A DNA stretch of 64,000 nucleotides from Pseudomonas sp. GCEP-101. Its GTDB lineage: Bacteria; Pseudomonadota; Gammaproteobacteria; Pseudomonadales; Pseudomonadaceae. Under the pieces are notes generated by a model. That model saw only the letters and a list, made by a program, of their open reading frames with translations, had not been told where the DNA came from and did not search any database. Shown here one piece after another: positions 24,963-35,248 of this stretch; within the stretch, counting starts at the first letter, position 1; the number at the start of each line of letters is the position of its first letter. The position numbers and the translations under genes were made by a program. The DNA lies in contig NZ_CP104011.1 in NCBI RefSeq assembly GCF_025133575.1, positions 5,898,965-5,962,964 of the forward strand, written 5' to 3'.

Positions 24963-26978
24963 TCACGTTCCGTTTCTGCGCGTGCGGCGCAAGCGCCACG
25001 GCAGCTCGCGGCGCAGACGCGCCAGGTGCGCGCGCAATTGCGCAGGCGAGGCGGCCGCGCCGCCATAGCGCTGGGCTTCGAACGCCTGGAGGAAATTGCC
25101 GATCGCCTGGGCATGGGCCGGCAGCACCTCGATCGCGCGCCGGCAGAAGTCCCGCGCCCCCTCCCCCGGCCGGCGCTGTATGCCCAGCGGTGCCAGCATG
25201 CGTTCGAAGCGCTCGAAGCTGCGCAGCTGCGCATCGGCGGAGCGTCGCCAGGGCTTGAACAGCAGCAGTGCCAGTGCGCCCAGCAGCAGTGCACCGCCAC
25301 CCACCAGCAACGCGCCGATCCATTGCCGGTCCAGGCCGCCGAACCAGCGCTTGAGCATGTCGCCCTGCTGCTCGGCCTGGTAGCCCAGCACCCAGCGTTG
25401 CCAACCGTAGTTGATGTCGTCCCAGGCCATGCGCAGCTGGTTGAGCAAGGCGAACTGGCGGTAGCGCAGCGGCGAGAACGGGTCGGCTTCGAGGAAGCTG
25501 CCTTCGCGGCTCATGGCCGCTTCCAGCCCTTGCTCGATACGCTCGGGCGACACCGCGCCGGTGGGGTCGACCCGCGTCCAGCCCTGGCCGCGCTGCCAGT
25601 ATTCCACCCACGCATGGGCGTCGAACTGGCGCACCGCCAGGTAATTGCCCGACGAGCTCGCCTCGCCGCCCTGGTAACCGGTCACCACCCGCGCCGGAAT
25701 GCCGGCCGCGCGCAGGACGAAGGCCGTGGCGCCGGCGTAGTGCTCGCAGAAGCCGGCACGGGTGCCGAAGAGGAAACCGTCGATGCGCTCCTCGCCAACC
25801 GCTGGCGGCCGCAGCGTGTAGTGGAACGGTTGCTCGCGGAAGGTGCGCAGCATCGCCTGTACCAGTTCCGCCGGCTGCCGATAGCGCTCGCGCAATTGCT
25901 GCGCCCAGGCGCGGGCCTGCGGATTGCCGCCCTCGGGCAGGGCCAGGTTGATGCGTTGCGCGCGGGCGCCATCGTCGGGCTCGAGCAACGCTTCCGGCCA
26001 GGATGTCGCACGGTACAGCAGCCCCTGCCGCACCGGCTGGCGGCGCTCCAGGTGGAAGTCGCTCATCAGGCGCGCATCGTCCAGGCTGGTGCGCGCCACA
26101 TCCAGGGCAAACAGCCATGGCCGGCCGTTGGGCTCCATGATCACCTGGTACTGCAGGGGCTGGCCCTGCGGCCGCCATTGCGGCAGGGCGTCGGCACGCT
26201 GGTAGGCGGTGCTCCAGCGCACGCCATCGAAGCGTTCCAGCGTCAATGCGCGCCAGTAGAGCTGCGCACGCGGCGGCGGGCTGCCGTCGAAACTCACGCG
26301 AAAGGCCAGCGCCGGCGACTGGCTCAGCTCCACCATATCGCCCGGCGCCATGCTGTCGCTCAGCCCGGTGGTGGATTGCTCGCCCGGCATCGGCAAGGAC
26401 CACAGCGGGCCGATGCGCGGGAACATCAGAAACAGCAGCAGCATCAGCGGCAAGGCCTGCAGCAGCAGGCCGCCGGCCAGGCGCAAGGTGGCCATGGGGC
26501 GCGCGGCGAAGCTGCTCTGCTGCAGGCCGATGGCCGCCGCCAGCAGGGCCAGCACGGGGAGCAGGCTGAAGGCGGCGGCGACGATGTCGTCCTGGAACAG
26601 GTAACTGGTGGTCACCGCGAAGAAGCCCAACAGGATCAGCACCCACGCATCACGGCGGGTCTTGAGCTCCACCAGCTTGACCACGAACGCGGCGATCAGC
26701 AGCACCACGCCGGCGTCGAGGCCGATCAGCGAACCGCGGGAAAACCACACGCCCACCCCGGCCGCTGCCACCAGCGCCAGCTTGGCGACGCCGCTGGGGT
26801 AGTTGGCGCGCATGCGGAACACCTGGACGCGCCACGCCGCACACCCCAGCCAGAGGGCGACGATCCACACTGGCAAGTGCTCCAGGTGCGGAAGGATCAC
26901 CACTCCCTGGGCCACCAGCAGCCAGGTCAGGGCCACCCGCGGAATCGGCTGGACGGCCGTGGCGCTGGCGCCGCTCAT
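24963..26978 (-). CDS. tgpA: Membrane transglutaminase-like protein TgpA
   Basis: A 671-residue inner-membrane protein. Six segments lie in the first 190 residues, then a large periplasmic transglutaminase-like domain (about 200-545), a final segment near 555-575 and a cytoplasmic DUF4129-like tail. The catalytic triad is complete: C411 (RAGFCEHYAG), H455 (FDAHAWVEY) and D471 (RVDPTGAV). P. aeruginosa TgpA is reported essential for viability, but its substrate is not known. The start overlaps the DUF58 gene by 4 bases, indicating translational coupling in a MoxR-DUF58-TgpA operon. Confidence 0.94.
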   Translation of the reverse strand: MSGASATAVQPIPRVALTWLLVAQGVVILPHLEHLPVWIVALWLGCAAWRVQVFRMRANYPSGVAKLALVAAAGVGVWFSRGSLIGLDAGVVLLIAAFVVKLVELKTRRDAWVLILLGFFAVTTSYLFQDDIVAAAFSLLPVLALLAAAIGLQQSSFAARPMATLRLAGGLLLQALPLMLLLFLMFPRIGPLWSLPMPGEQSTTGLSDSMAPGDMVELSQSPALAFRVSFDGSPPPRAQLYWRALTLERFDGVRWSTAYQRADALPQWRPQGQPLQYQVIMEPNGRPWLFALDVARTSLDDARLMSDFHLERRQPVRQGLLYRATSWPEALLEPDDGARAQRINLALPEGGNPQARAWAQQLRERYRQPAELVQAMLRTFREQPFHYTLRPPAVGEERIDGFLFGTRAGFCEHYAGATAFVLRAAGIPARVVTGYQGGEASSSGNYLAVRQFDAHAWVEYWQRGQGWTRVDPTGAVSPERIEQGLEAAMSREGSFLEADPFSPLRYRQFALLNQLRMAWDDINYGWQRWVLGYQAEQQGDMLKRWFGGLDRQWIGALLVGGGALLLGALALLLFKPWRRSADAQLRSFERFERMLAPLGIQRRPGEGARDFCRRAIEVLPAHAQAIGNFLQAFEAQRYGGAAASPAQLRAHLARLRRELPWRLRRTRRNGT

Positions 26979-27928
26979 CGTTTCGTCCCGTGCAGCGCCA
27001 GGGCACGCAGGCAGGCATCGCGGTGGACGTCATCCACGCCCACCGCCAGTTGTGCATCGGGCAGGCGCAGGCCGAACGGCTGCTGGCGTAGCGACAGTTG
27101 CAGGACCCAGAAGCACAGCCGCGACAGCCGCCCCTCGGTGTCGCCGCCCAGGCTGTTGAAATCCAGCCAGACGTTGCGCCCGGCCAGCGCGGAGAAATCC
27201 TTCACCAGCAGGCCCTGGCCACGGGAATAGGCCTTCCAGTGCAGCCGCCGGCGCGAGTCCCCCGGCTGGTAGGGCCGCAGCCCCTGGTAATCATCGACGC
27301 CGCGCCCGCTGGGGCGCACGCCCTCCTCGTCGTGTTCGGCAGGCCCGCTTTCCAGTGGGAGGTCGGCGGGCTGCGGATGCGGGTAGACCAGCACCGACTG
27401 GTCCAGGTCCACCCAGCTCCAGGCCACCAGCAACCCCAGCGGGAAGCGGCTTTCCACCCGCAGGCGACCGGGGCGCAGCCAGCCGCGCCGATCCGCGGCC
27501 TGGGTGAGCAACAGCTCCTGGGCGTGATCGGCCGCCACGTCGGCAAACTGCAGGTGCTGGCTTTCCCAGCCCAGGCCGATGGCTTGTCGCGGGCGCCCTT
27601 CACCTTCCAGGCGCACACGGAACGCCGCCTGCTCGCCGACGAACACCGGCGCTGCGCCAAGCGCCGTCAGACGCAGGCCGCCGAGGTTACGGTAGGTGTG
27701 CAGGATGGCAACGATGAACAGCGACAGCAGCAGGAAGGTCAGGCCGTAGGCCAGGCTGTTCTGGTAGTTGATCGCGGTGAGCAGCATCAGCAGCAGGGCG
27801 ACGCCGAAGGCCATGCCCTGCCGGCTGGGGATGATGAAGATGCGCCGCTGGTTGAGCTGCAGCGACGGCGACGGCGGAATGCGCCGGGCGATCCAGCTCT
27901 GCCACAACGGTCGGACCCTGACGAGCAT
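26975..27928 (-). CDS. DUF58 domain protein
   Basis: A 317-residue protein with two membrane segments at about 37-80, followed by a von Willebrand factor A-like DUF58 region. The signature RPYQPGDSRRRLHWKAYSR near residue 230 is diagnostic. GAGGGGG precedes the ATG at 27928; the frame is open upstream, but the 317-residue form fits the family. Located between moxR and tgpA, it probably forms a MoxR-associated complex with them. The activity is unknown. Confidence 0.92.
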   Translation of the reverse strand: MLVRVRPLWQSWIARRIPPSPSLQLNQRRIFIIPSRQGMAFGVALLLMLLTAINYQNSLAYGLTFLLLSLFIVAILHTYRNLGGLRLTALGAAPVFVGEQAAFRVRLEGEGRPRQAIGLGWESQHLQFADVAADHAQELLLTQAADRRGWLRPGRLRVESRFPLGLLVAWSWVDLDQSVLVYPHPQPADLPLESGPAEHDEEGVRPSGRGVDDYQGLRPYQPGDSRRRLHWKAYSRGQGLLVKDFSALAGRNVWLDFNSLGGDTEGRLSRLCFWVLQLSLRQQPFGLRLPDAQLAVGVDDVHRDACLRALALHGTKR

Positions 27929-27938
27929 GACAGCCCCC

Positions 27939-28856
<918 letters not shown>

Positions 28857-28955
28857 CCTGACCCTCTCTTCCCCGGAAAACTCCGATCCTACTGGTCCAG
28901 GACGGCGCATCAAAGGCTTCGACACATTTAGTCCGCAATCTGTGATCCACCGCGC

Positions 28956-29816
28956 CTAGCGCCCCAGCAGACGCTCCATCAGCCAGCTCGACGCCGGCCC
29001 CAGGCTGCGCCGCCGCGACCAGATCACGTCCACCGCCACCCGGCGCGGCCAGCCGGCGACTTTCAGCTCCTGCATACGCCCGCTGGCGAAGCGTCCTACC
29101 ATCCAGCTGGGCAATTCGATCCAGCCGAAGCCCAGCACCGCCATGTCCAGCAACAGCAGGTAGTTCGGTGCGCTCCAGCACCGGCCGCCGAGCAGCGGCG
29201 CGGCGTCGTCCAGGTAGGTGTTCAGGCGCAGCGCGCGATAGGCCAGCAGGTCCTCGCGCTCCACCCGCGCGCGGCTGGCCAGCGGATGGTCGCGGCTGAC
29301 GAACAGCCCGAACTCCGCCTGCTCGCTCAGGGTCGCCGAGCTGATGTCCGGCGGATAGTCCTTCTGCGCGGCGAGCAGCCCCAGGCTGGCGCGGCCCTGC
29401 ACCACCAGGTCGAGCACGTCGCTGTCCTCGGCGATCAGCCATTCGAACTCCAGGTCCGGGTAGCGCGCATCGATCTCCGCCAGCCGCGCCTCGAATTCGG
29501 CGGACTGGTAGGTGTCCGACATCGCCAGGGTGACCCGTGACTCCAGACCGCCGACGAGCTGATGCGCCAGTTGGCCGAGGCGGTCGCTGGCCATCAGCAC
29601 TTCCTCCACCCGCCCGAGCAGGGCGTGGCCGGCCTCGGTCAGCTGCGGCTGCCGGCTGCTGCGGTCGAAGAGGGTCAGGCCGAGGTCGATCTCCAGCCGG
29701 GCGATGGCTTCGCTGATGGTAGACTGGCTCTTGCCCAGCTTGCGCGCGGCAGCGCTGAACGAGCCGAGGCAGGCGGCCTCGGCGAAGGCCTGGAGGGACT
29801 CGGGGGAATAGTGCAT
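28956..29816 (-). CDS. LysR-family transcriptional regulator
   Basis: A 286-residue LysR protein with HTH at about residues 4-62 (SPESLQAFAEAACLGSFSAAA, KSQSTISEAI) and a substrate-binding domain with tryptophan-rich ligand pocket features. The ATG at 29816 gives the normal N-terminus. It is divergent from the PACE efflux gene at 29936 with a 119-base shared promoter region; LysR regulators divergent from PACE genes are known, for example AceR in Acinetobacter. Confidence 0.9.
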   Translation of the reverse strand: MHYSPESLQAFAEAACLGSFSAAARKLGKSQSTISEAIARLEIDLGLTLFDRSSRQPQLTEAGHALLGRVEEVLMASDRLGQLAHQLVGGLESRVTLAMSDTYQSAEFEARLAEIDARYPDLEFEWLIAEDSDVLDLVVQGRASLGLLAAQKDYPPDISSATLSEQAEFGLFVSRDHPLASRARVEREDLLAYRALRLNTYLDDAAPLLGGRCWSAPNYLLLLDMAVLGFGWIELPSWMVGRFASGRMQELKVAGWPRRVAVDVIWSRRRSLGPASSWLMERLLGR

Positions 29817-29935
29817 GGCGGCGGCCAAATTATCGGTTAAGCCGATGGTATCCAACTTAGATCCAGCCGGTCGACCGATGATAATGGCGCCGGACCGACG
29901 GAGTCGGCCTGTATTCTTTCGTACTGGAGCACACC

Positions 29936-30379
29936 ATGAGCCCGACTAAAACCCTGAAAGAACGGATGTTCCACGCCGTGCTTTTCGAACTGCTGGCGGT
30001 GGTCATCTGCGCACCGACACTGGCCTGGCTGATGGACAAACCCCTGGGCCACATGGGCGCGATGACCCTGATGTTCTCGGCCATCGCCACCGTGTGGAAC
30101 ATGCTGTTCAACGCCGCGTTCGACCGCGCGCAGCGGCGCAAGGGCTTCGCCCGCACCCTGCCGGTGCGGGTGCTGCACGCCTCGCTGTTCGAGCTGGGCC
30201 TGATCGTCCTGCTGGTGCCGCTGGCCGCCTGGTGGCTGTCGGTGAGCCTGCTGCAGGCCTTCATCCTCGACATCGGCCTGGTGCTGTTCTTCCTGCCGTA
30301 CGCGCTGGTGTTCAACTGGGTGTACGACGTGGTGCGCGAGCGCTGGGTGGGTCAGGCGGCGATGGCCCAGGCGAACTGA
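29936..30379 (+). CDS. PACE family efflux protein (AceI-like)
   Basis: A 147-residue membrane protein with four segments made of two tandem bacterial transmembrane pair domains. The repeated motif is visible as RMFHAVLFELLA (residues 10-21) and RVLHASLFELGL (about 78-89). E18 corresponds to the glutamate needed for proton-coupled transport in AceI. Family members export chlorhexidine, acriflavine or short polyamines. The divergent LysR gene is its likely regulator. Confidence 0.92.
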   Translation: MSPTKTLKERMFHAVLFELLAVVICAPTLAWLMDKPLGHMGAMTLMFSAIATVWNMLFNAAFDRAQRRKGFARTLPVRVLHASLFELGLIVLLVPLAAWWLSVSLLQAFILDIGLVLFFLPYALVFNWVYDVVRERWVGQAAMAQAN

Positions 30380-30402
30380 CCTCGCGTTCGGACGCTGATG
30401 CT

Positions 30403-30438
30403 CGATGTAGGGCGCATAACGCCTCCAGCGCCATGCGT
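30403..30438. repeat. Half-copy of family F repeat
   Basis: GATGTAGGGCGCATAACGCC followed by GCCATGCGTCCGAC. It shares GTAGGGCGCATAACGC with the element at 47340 and forms an imperfect hairpin just after the PACE gene. Confidence 0.6.
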
Positions 30439-30447
30439 CCGACACCT

Positions 30448-30525
30448 ATAGGAGCGAGCTTGCTCGCGAACCGCCCAGCTCCCCCGGCTGCCGGGAAACG
30501 CGTTCGCGAGCAAGCTCGCACCTAC
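30448..30525. repeat. REP-type inverted pair, family A
   Basis: ATAGGAGCGAGCTTGCTCGC and an inverted copy (TTCGCGAGCAAGCTCGCACC) lie in the convergent PACE-pyrF interval. Confidence 0.88.
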
Positions 30526-30540
30526 GAAAAGCAAAAAGCA

Positions 30541-30568
30541 AAAAAGCCCGCAGCGATGCGGGCTTTTT
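30541..30568. terminator. Bidirectional terminator, PACE gene / pyrF
   Basis: Perfect stem AAAAAGCCCGCA / TGCGGGCTTTTT with loop GCGA, 34 bases after the end of pyrF on the minus strand. Confidence 0.9.
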
Positions 30569-30602
30569 CGTTTCCGGCGTCATCTCAGTGCAGAGAAAGC
30601 AC

Positions 30603-31301
30603 TCAGGCCAGGCTGGCGGCAATCTCCGCCAGGGCCTTGGCCGGGTCAGCGGCCTGGCTGATCGGGCGGCCGATCACCAGGTAGTCGGAGCCGTTGTCCA
30701 GCGCCTGGCGCGGGGTAAGGATGCGGCGCTGGTCGTCCTGTGCGCTACCGGCCGGACGGATGCCAGGGGTGACCAGTTGCAGCGCCGGGTGCGCGGCTTT
30801 CAGCGCCGGCGCTTCCTGGGCGGAACACACCAGGCCGTCCATGCCGGCCTTTTGCGCCAGGGCCGCCAGGCGCAGCACCTGCTCCTGGGGCTCGACATCC
30901 AGGCCGATGCCGGCCAGGTCCTCGCGCTCCATGCTGGTCAGCACGGTGACGCCGATCAGCAGCGGCTTCGGGCCGTTGAAGGCTTCGAGGGTTTCACGGC
31001 AGGCGCTCATCATGCGCAGGCCGCCGGAGCAGTGCACGTTGACCATCCACACGCCCATCTCGGCGGCGGCGCGCACGGCCATCGCGGTGGTGTTGGGAAT
31101 GTCGTGGAATTTCAGGTCGAGGAAGACTTCGAAGCCGCGGCCGTTCAGGGTTTCGACGATCCCGGCGGCGCAGCTGGTGAACAGCTCCTTGCCCACCTTC
31201 ACCCGGCACAGCTTCGGGTCCAACTGGTCGGCCAGCGCCAGCGCGGCTTCGCGGGTGGGGAAATCCAGGGCGACGATGATCGGGGTCTGGCAGGCGGACA
31301 T
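30603..31301 (-). CDS. pyrF: Orotidine 5'-phosphate decarboxylase
   Basis: A 232-residue TIM-barrel enzyme catalysing the last step of UMP synthesis. The catalytic motif DLKFHDIPNT is at residues 62-71, with K64 and the two aspartates. IIVALDFP at the N-terminus and TPGIRPAG near the C-terminus are typical of the bacterial family. The ATG at 31301 follows GAGAGA and gives standard length; the longer frame upstream is not needed. Confidence 0.97.
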   Translation of the reverse strand: MSACQTPIIVALDFPTREAALALADQLDPKLCRVKVGKELFTSCAAGIVETLNGRGFEVFLDLKFHDIPNTTAMAVRAAAEMGVWMVNVHCSGGLRMMSACRETLEAFNGPKPLLIGVTVLTSMEREDLAGIGLDVEPQEQVLRLAALAQKAGMDGLVCSAQEAPALKAAHPALQLVTPGIRPAGSAQDDQRRILTPRQALDNGSDYLVIGRPISQAADPAKALAEIAASLA

Positions 31302-31615
31302 GGTCTCTCTCGCGGGTATCGAAAAAATCGGCGCGCATTGTCGCAGAAACGCGCCGACTTCCGTAGCCCGCCCGGCAGGATTGCTGCGCCAGCGACTCGC
31401 GGCCGGCATCGCCACACGCGTCGCGGTGGCGCACCCGAACGGGACGTGCGCCGGTGCCTCGCACCGCTTCGAAGCAGGCGAACCGGTGGCGAATGTTCAC
31501 GAAACGACGCGAACGGGCGGTTTGCGACCGGGTTCCGGCGACTGGCACGGCCACTGCACGAACCCTCGGGTCGTGTCTTTCATCCTCTTTCGGGCATTCT
31601 CTCTGGAGACGTCGC
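31302..31615. other. pyrF-eat divergent intergenic region
   Basis: A 314-base gap between divergent genes. No credible small gene is seen. It must hold the pyrF promoter and the control region of the ethanolamine operon, including the sigma-54-like element at 31543-31558. Base composition remains GC-rich. Confidence 0.7.
31543..31558 (+). promoter_or_regulatory. Candidate sigma-54 promoter of eat-eutBC
   Basis: TGGCACGGCCACTGCA matches the -24/-12 consensus (TGGCACG-N4-TTGCA) at all but one position, with the GG and GC dinucleotides ten bases apart. It ends 57 bases before the eat start. Ethanolamine catabolism in P. aeruginosa is reported to depend on the sigma-54 activator EatR, which is not encoded in this window. 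Confidence 0.65.
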
Positions 31616-32980
31616 ATGAGCACGCAACTCAAACCCACCCTGGGCACCCTGCACCTGTGGGGCATCGCCGTGGGGCTGGTGATTTCCGGTGAATATTTCG
31701 GCTGGAGCTATGGCTGGGGCGTCGCCGGCACCCTGGGCTTCCTGGTCACCACCCTGCTGGTGGCGACCATGTACACCTGCTTCATCTTCAGCTTCACCGA
31801 GCTGACCACCGCCATCCCCCACGCCGGTGGGCCCTTCGCCTACAGCCGTCGCGCCTTTGGCGAGAAAGGCGGGCTGGTGGCCGGGCTGGCCACGCTGATC
31901 GAGTTCGTCTTCGCCCCGCCGGCCATCGCCATGGCCATCGGCGCCTACCTCAACGTGCAGTTCCCCTCGCTGGATCCGAAGCACGCGGCGGTTGGCGCGT
32001 ACCTGATCTTCATGACCCTGAACATCCTGGGCGTCAGCATCGCCGCCACCTTCGAGCTGATCGTCACCGTCCTCGCGGTGGCCGAGCTGCTGGTGTTCAT
32101 GGGCGTGGTGGCACCGGGCTTCAGCTTCAGCAACTTCGTGATCAATGGCTGGGCCGGCTCGGACAGCTTCGGGGGCGCGGCCATCGGCGGGATCTTCGCG
32201 GCGATTCCCTTCGCCATCTGGTTCTTCCTCGCCATCGAGGGCGCGGCCATGGCCGCCGAGGAAGCCAAGGACCCGAAACGCACCATTCCCAAGGCCTACG
32301 TCAGCGGCATCCTCACCCTGGTGGTGCTGGCCCTGGGGGTGATGCTGTTCGCCGGCGGCGCGGGCGACTGGAAGGCCCTGTCCGGGATCAACGACCCGCT
32401 GCCCCAGGCCATGAAGATGGTGGTGGGCGAGAACTCCGGCTGGCTGCACATGCTGGTGTGGATCGGCCTGTTCGGCCTGGTGGCCAGCTTCCACGGCATC
32501 ATCCTGGGCTACTCGCGGCAGTTCTTCGCCCTGGCGCGTGCCGGCTACCTGCCCCGCGGCCTGGCCAAGCTGTCGCGCTTCCAGACGCCGCACCGGGCGA
32601 TCATCGCCGGCGGCCTGGTGGGCATCGCGGCGATCTACAGCGACGGGCTGATCGCCCTGCAGGGCATGAGCCTGACCGCCGCGATGATCACCATGAGCGT
32701 GTTCGGCGCCATCGTCATGTACATCATGAGCATGCTCAGCCTGTTCAAGCTGCGCCGCAGCGAACCCGATCTCGAGCGCAGCTTCCGCGCGCCGGGCTTC
32801 CCGGTGGTGCCGGGCATCGCCCTGGCGCTGGCCATGGTGTGCCTGGCGGCGATGGTCTGGTTCAACCTGCAGATCGCCGGGATCTTCCTGGGCTTCATGG
32901 CTGCCGGCTTCCTCTACTTCCAGCTCACCGCCGCCCATCGCGCCAGCGCCCCGGCGGACGCTATGCTGACGGGAGCCTGA
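31616..32980 (+). CDS. eat: Ethanolamine permease
   Basis: A 454-residue amino acid-polyamine-organocation (APC) family transporter with about 12 membrane segments. The first segments carry GIAVGLVISGEYFGWSYGW, characteristic of ethanolamine/proton symporters, and IPHAGGPFAYSRRAFG follows. CTGGAGAC lies before the ATG at 31616. It is directly followed by eutB (57 bases) and eutC, defining an ethanolamine utilisation operon without a microcompartment. Confidence 0.94.
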   Translation: MSTQLKPTLGTLHLWGIAVGLVISGEYFGWSYGWGVAGTLGFLVTTLLVATMYTCFIFSFTELTTAIPHAGGPFAYSRRAFGEKGGLVAGLATLIEFVFAPPAIAMAIGAYLNVQFPSLDPKHAAVGAYLIFMTLNILGVSIAATFELIVTVLAVAELLVFMGVVAPGFSFSNFVINGWAGSDSFGGAAIGGIFAAIPFAIWFFLAIEGAAMAAEEAKDPKRTIPKAYVSGILTLVVLALGVMLFAGGAGDWKALSGINDPLPQAMKMVVGENSGWLHMLVWIGLFGLVASFHGIILGYSRQFFALARAGYLPRGLAKLSRFQTPHRAIIAGGLVGIAAIYSDGLIALQGMSLTAAMITMSVFGAIVMYIMSMLSLFKLRRSEPDLERSFRAPGFPVVPGIALALAMVCLAAMVWFNLQIAGIFLGFMAAGFLYFQLTAAHRASAPADAMLTGA

Positions 32981-33037
32981 CAGCCACCCACTGCGTGCAG
33001 GCTTGCGCGGCCGGCACGCAGCCACCGGGACCTTCGC

Positions 33038-34411
33038 ATGCCCTACCAGACCACCGTCGGTAGCCAGACCTACCGCTTCGCCGACCTCAAGACCCTGCTC
33101 GCCAAGGCCAGCCCGGCGCGCTCGGGCGATGCCCTGGCGGGGCTCGCCGCCGACAGCTACGAGGAGCGCATGGCGGCGAAGATCGCCCTCGCCGACGTGC
33201 CGCTCAAACGCTTCCTCGACGAGGCGCTGATCCCCTACGAGGCCGACGAAGTCACCCGGCTGATCATCGACCGCCACGACGCCGCCGCCTTCGCGCCGAT
33301 CAGCCACCTCACCGTCGGCGACTTCCGCGACTGGCTGCTGCTGGACAGCACCGACAGCGCCACGCTGTCGGCCGCCGCCTGGGGCATCACTCCGGAAATG
33401 GCCGCCGCGGTGAGCAAGCTGATGCGCAACCAGGACCTGATCCTGGCAGCGAAGAAGTGCCGCGTCGTCACGCGCTTTCGCAACACCATCGGCCTGCCCG
33501 GCCACCTCTCGGTGCGCCTGCAACCCAACCACCCCACCGACGACGTGCGCGGCATCGCCGCCAGCATGCTCGACGGCCTGCTCTACGGCGCGGGAGATGC
33601 GGTGGTCGGCATCAACCCGGCAAGCGACTCGCAGGCCACGCTGGTGCAGTTGTGGCGGATGATGGACGAGCTGCGCCAGCGCTTCGACATTCCCCTGCAG
33701 AGTTGCGTGCTCACCCACGTCACCTCGCAGATCCAGGCCATCGAGGCGGGTGCGCCGATCGACCTGGTGTTCCAGTCCATCGCCGGCACGCAGAAGGCCA
33801 ACGAGAGCTTCGGCATCGACCTCGCCCTGCTGCGCGAGGCCCACGAGGCGGCGCTGTCGCTGGGGCGCGGCACGCTGGGCGACAACGTCATGTACTTCGA
33901 GACGGGCCAGGGCAGCGCGCTTTCCGCCGGCGGCCACCACGGCGTCGACCAGCAGACCTGCGAGGCCCGCGCCTACGCCGTGGCCCGCGAATTCCGCCCG
34001 CTGCTGACCAACACCGTGGTCGGCTTCATCGGCCCGGAATACCTTTACGACGGCAAGCAGATCATCCGCGCCGGGCTGGAGGACCATTTCTGCGCCAAGC
34101 TGCTGGGCGTGCCCATGGGCTGCGACGTGTGCTACACCAACCATGCCGAGGCCGACCAGGACGACATGGACAACCTGCTGACCCTGCTGGGTGCGGCGGG
34201 TATCACCTTCATCATGGGCATCCCCGGCGCCGACGACATTATGCTCAATTACCAGAGCACCTCCTTCCACGACGCGCTCTACCTGCGCAGCACCCTGGGC
34301 CTCAAGCGCGCCCCGGAGTTCGACGCGTGGCTGGCGAAGATGGCGATCACCGAGGCGTCCGGCCAGTTGCGCGCGATCAGCCGCGGCCACGACCTGCTGC
34401 GGGCATTCTGA
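33038..34411 (+). CDS. eutB: Ethanolamine ammonia-lyase large subunit
   Basis: A 457-residue TIM-barrel subunit of adenosylcobalamin-dependent ethanolamine ammonia-lyase, which converts ethanolamine to acetaldehyde and ammonia. Recognisable blocks are RFRNTIGLPGHLSVRLQPNHP, DAVVGINPASDS, GTQKANESFGID, ETGQGSALSAGGHHGVDQ and GVPMGCDVCYTNHAEADQDD. Length is standard. The small subunit gene begins 12 bases after its stop. Cobalamin must be available in the cell; no eut reactivase (eutA) is nearby. Confidence 0.97.
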   Translation: MPYQTTVGSQTYRFADLKTLLAKASPARSGDALAGLAADSYEERMAAKIALADVPLKRFLDEALIPYEADEVTRLIIDRHDAAAFAPISHLTVGDFRDWLLLDSTDSATLSAAAWGITPEMAAAVSKLMRNQDLILAAKKCRVVTRFRNTIGLPGHLSVRLQPNHPTDDVRGIAASMLDGLLYGAGDAVVGINPASDSQATLVQLWRMMDELRQRFDIPLQSCVLTHVTSQIQAIEAGAPIDLVFQSIAGTQKANESFGIDLALLREAHEAALSLGRGTLGDNVMYFETGQGSALSAGGHHGVDQQTCEARAYAVAREFRPLLTNTVVGFIGPEYLYDGKQIIRAGLEDHFCAKLLGVPMGCDVCYTNHAEADQDDMDNLLTLLGAAGITFIMGIPGADDIMLNYQSTSFHDALYLRSTLGLKRAPEFDAWLAKMAITEASGQLRAISRGHDLLRAF

Positions 34412-34423
34412 GGAGTGGCACGC

Positions 34424-35200
34424 ATGGACCTGATCCAGAACGACCCGTGGGAGGAACTGCGCGCGCACACCAGCGCACGTATCGCGCTGGGCCGCGTCGG
34501 CTCCAGCCTGCCGACCCGCGAGGTGCTGAAGTTCGGCATGGCCCACGCCCAGGCCCGCGACGCCGTGCACCACCCGCTGGACTTCGCGGCGCTGCAGCAG
34601 GCACTGGCCGATGCGGGCTTTCGCGTACTGCGCGCCCGCAGCGAGGCGCCGGACCGCCAGACCTACCTGCTGCGCCCGGACCTGGGCCGCGCGTTGCACC
34701 CGGACAGCCAATGGCAACTCAAGGGCGAGCAGGTGGCCGCGGAGCTGGTCATCGTGATCGCCGACGGTCTCTCCTCCTTCGCCGTGCAGCAACACGCGCT
34801 GCCGCTGCTGAGCGCGCTGCGCGAACGCTTCGCCACGGACTGGGAAAACACCCCGGTGGTGCTCGCCGAACAGGGGCGCGTGGCCATCGGCGACGGCATC
34901 GGCGAGGCGCTGGGGGCGAAACTCGCGCTGGTGCTGATCGGCGAACGTCCCGGCCTCAGCTCGCCGGACAGCCTCGGCCTGTACCTCACCTGGCAACCGC
35001 GCGTGGGACGCATGGACAGCGAGCGCAACTGCATCTCCAACGTGCGCCCGGAGGGCTTGCCCTACGCGCTGGCGGCACACAAGCTCGCCCATCTGCTGCA
35101 ACAGGCCCTGCGCCTGCGGGTGAGCGGCGTCCGGCTGAAGGACGACAGCGACTTGCCCGATGTGATCGATCTGAACCGGCGCGCGCCTGACAAGGTCTGA
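34424..35200 (+). CDS. eutC: Ethanolamine ammonia-lyase small subunit
   Basis: A 258-residue subunit that helps bind adenosylcobalamin. Features include RIALGRVGSSLPTREVLKF, IVIADGLSSFAVQQHA, LIGERPGLSSPDSLGLYLTW and RNCISNVRPEGL. The ATG at 34424 has GAGGAG eight bases upstream, preferred to the GTG at 34415, which overlaps that ribosome site. It is the last gene of the eat-eutB-eutC operon. Confidence 0.96.
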   Translation: MDLIQNDPWEELRAHTSARIALGRVGSSLPTREVLKFGMAHAQARDAVHHPLDFAALQQALADAGFRVLRARSEAPDRQTYLLRPDLGRALHPDSQWQLKGEQVAAELVIVIADGLSSFAVQQHALPLLSALRERFATDWENTPVVLAEQGRVAIGDGIGEALGAKLALVLIGERPGLSSPDSLGLYLTWQPRVGRMDSERNCISNVRPEGLPYALAAHKLAHLLQQALRLRVSGVRLKDDSDLPDVIDLNRRAPDKV

Positions 35201-35248
35201 ATCACGGCGTATCGTGATGTTTTTCTGCCACTTGTCGGAGACGCGGCC

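Noticed and set aside
30991..31665. A minus-strand frame extending pyrF upstream into the eat promoter
   Set aside because: It is out of frame with pyrF and low-complexity; the pyrF start at 31301 gives the standard enzyme.
31580..35101. A 1173-codon open frame on the minus strand opposite eat-eutB-eutC
   Set aside because: It is the mirror of three well-supported genes; its product is low-complexity (His/Gln/Ala/Gly-rich), typical of antisense frames in high-GC DNA.
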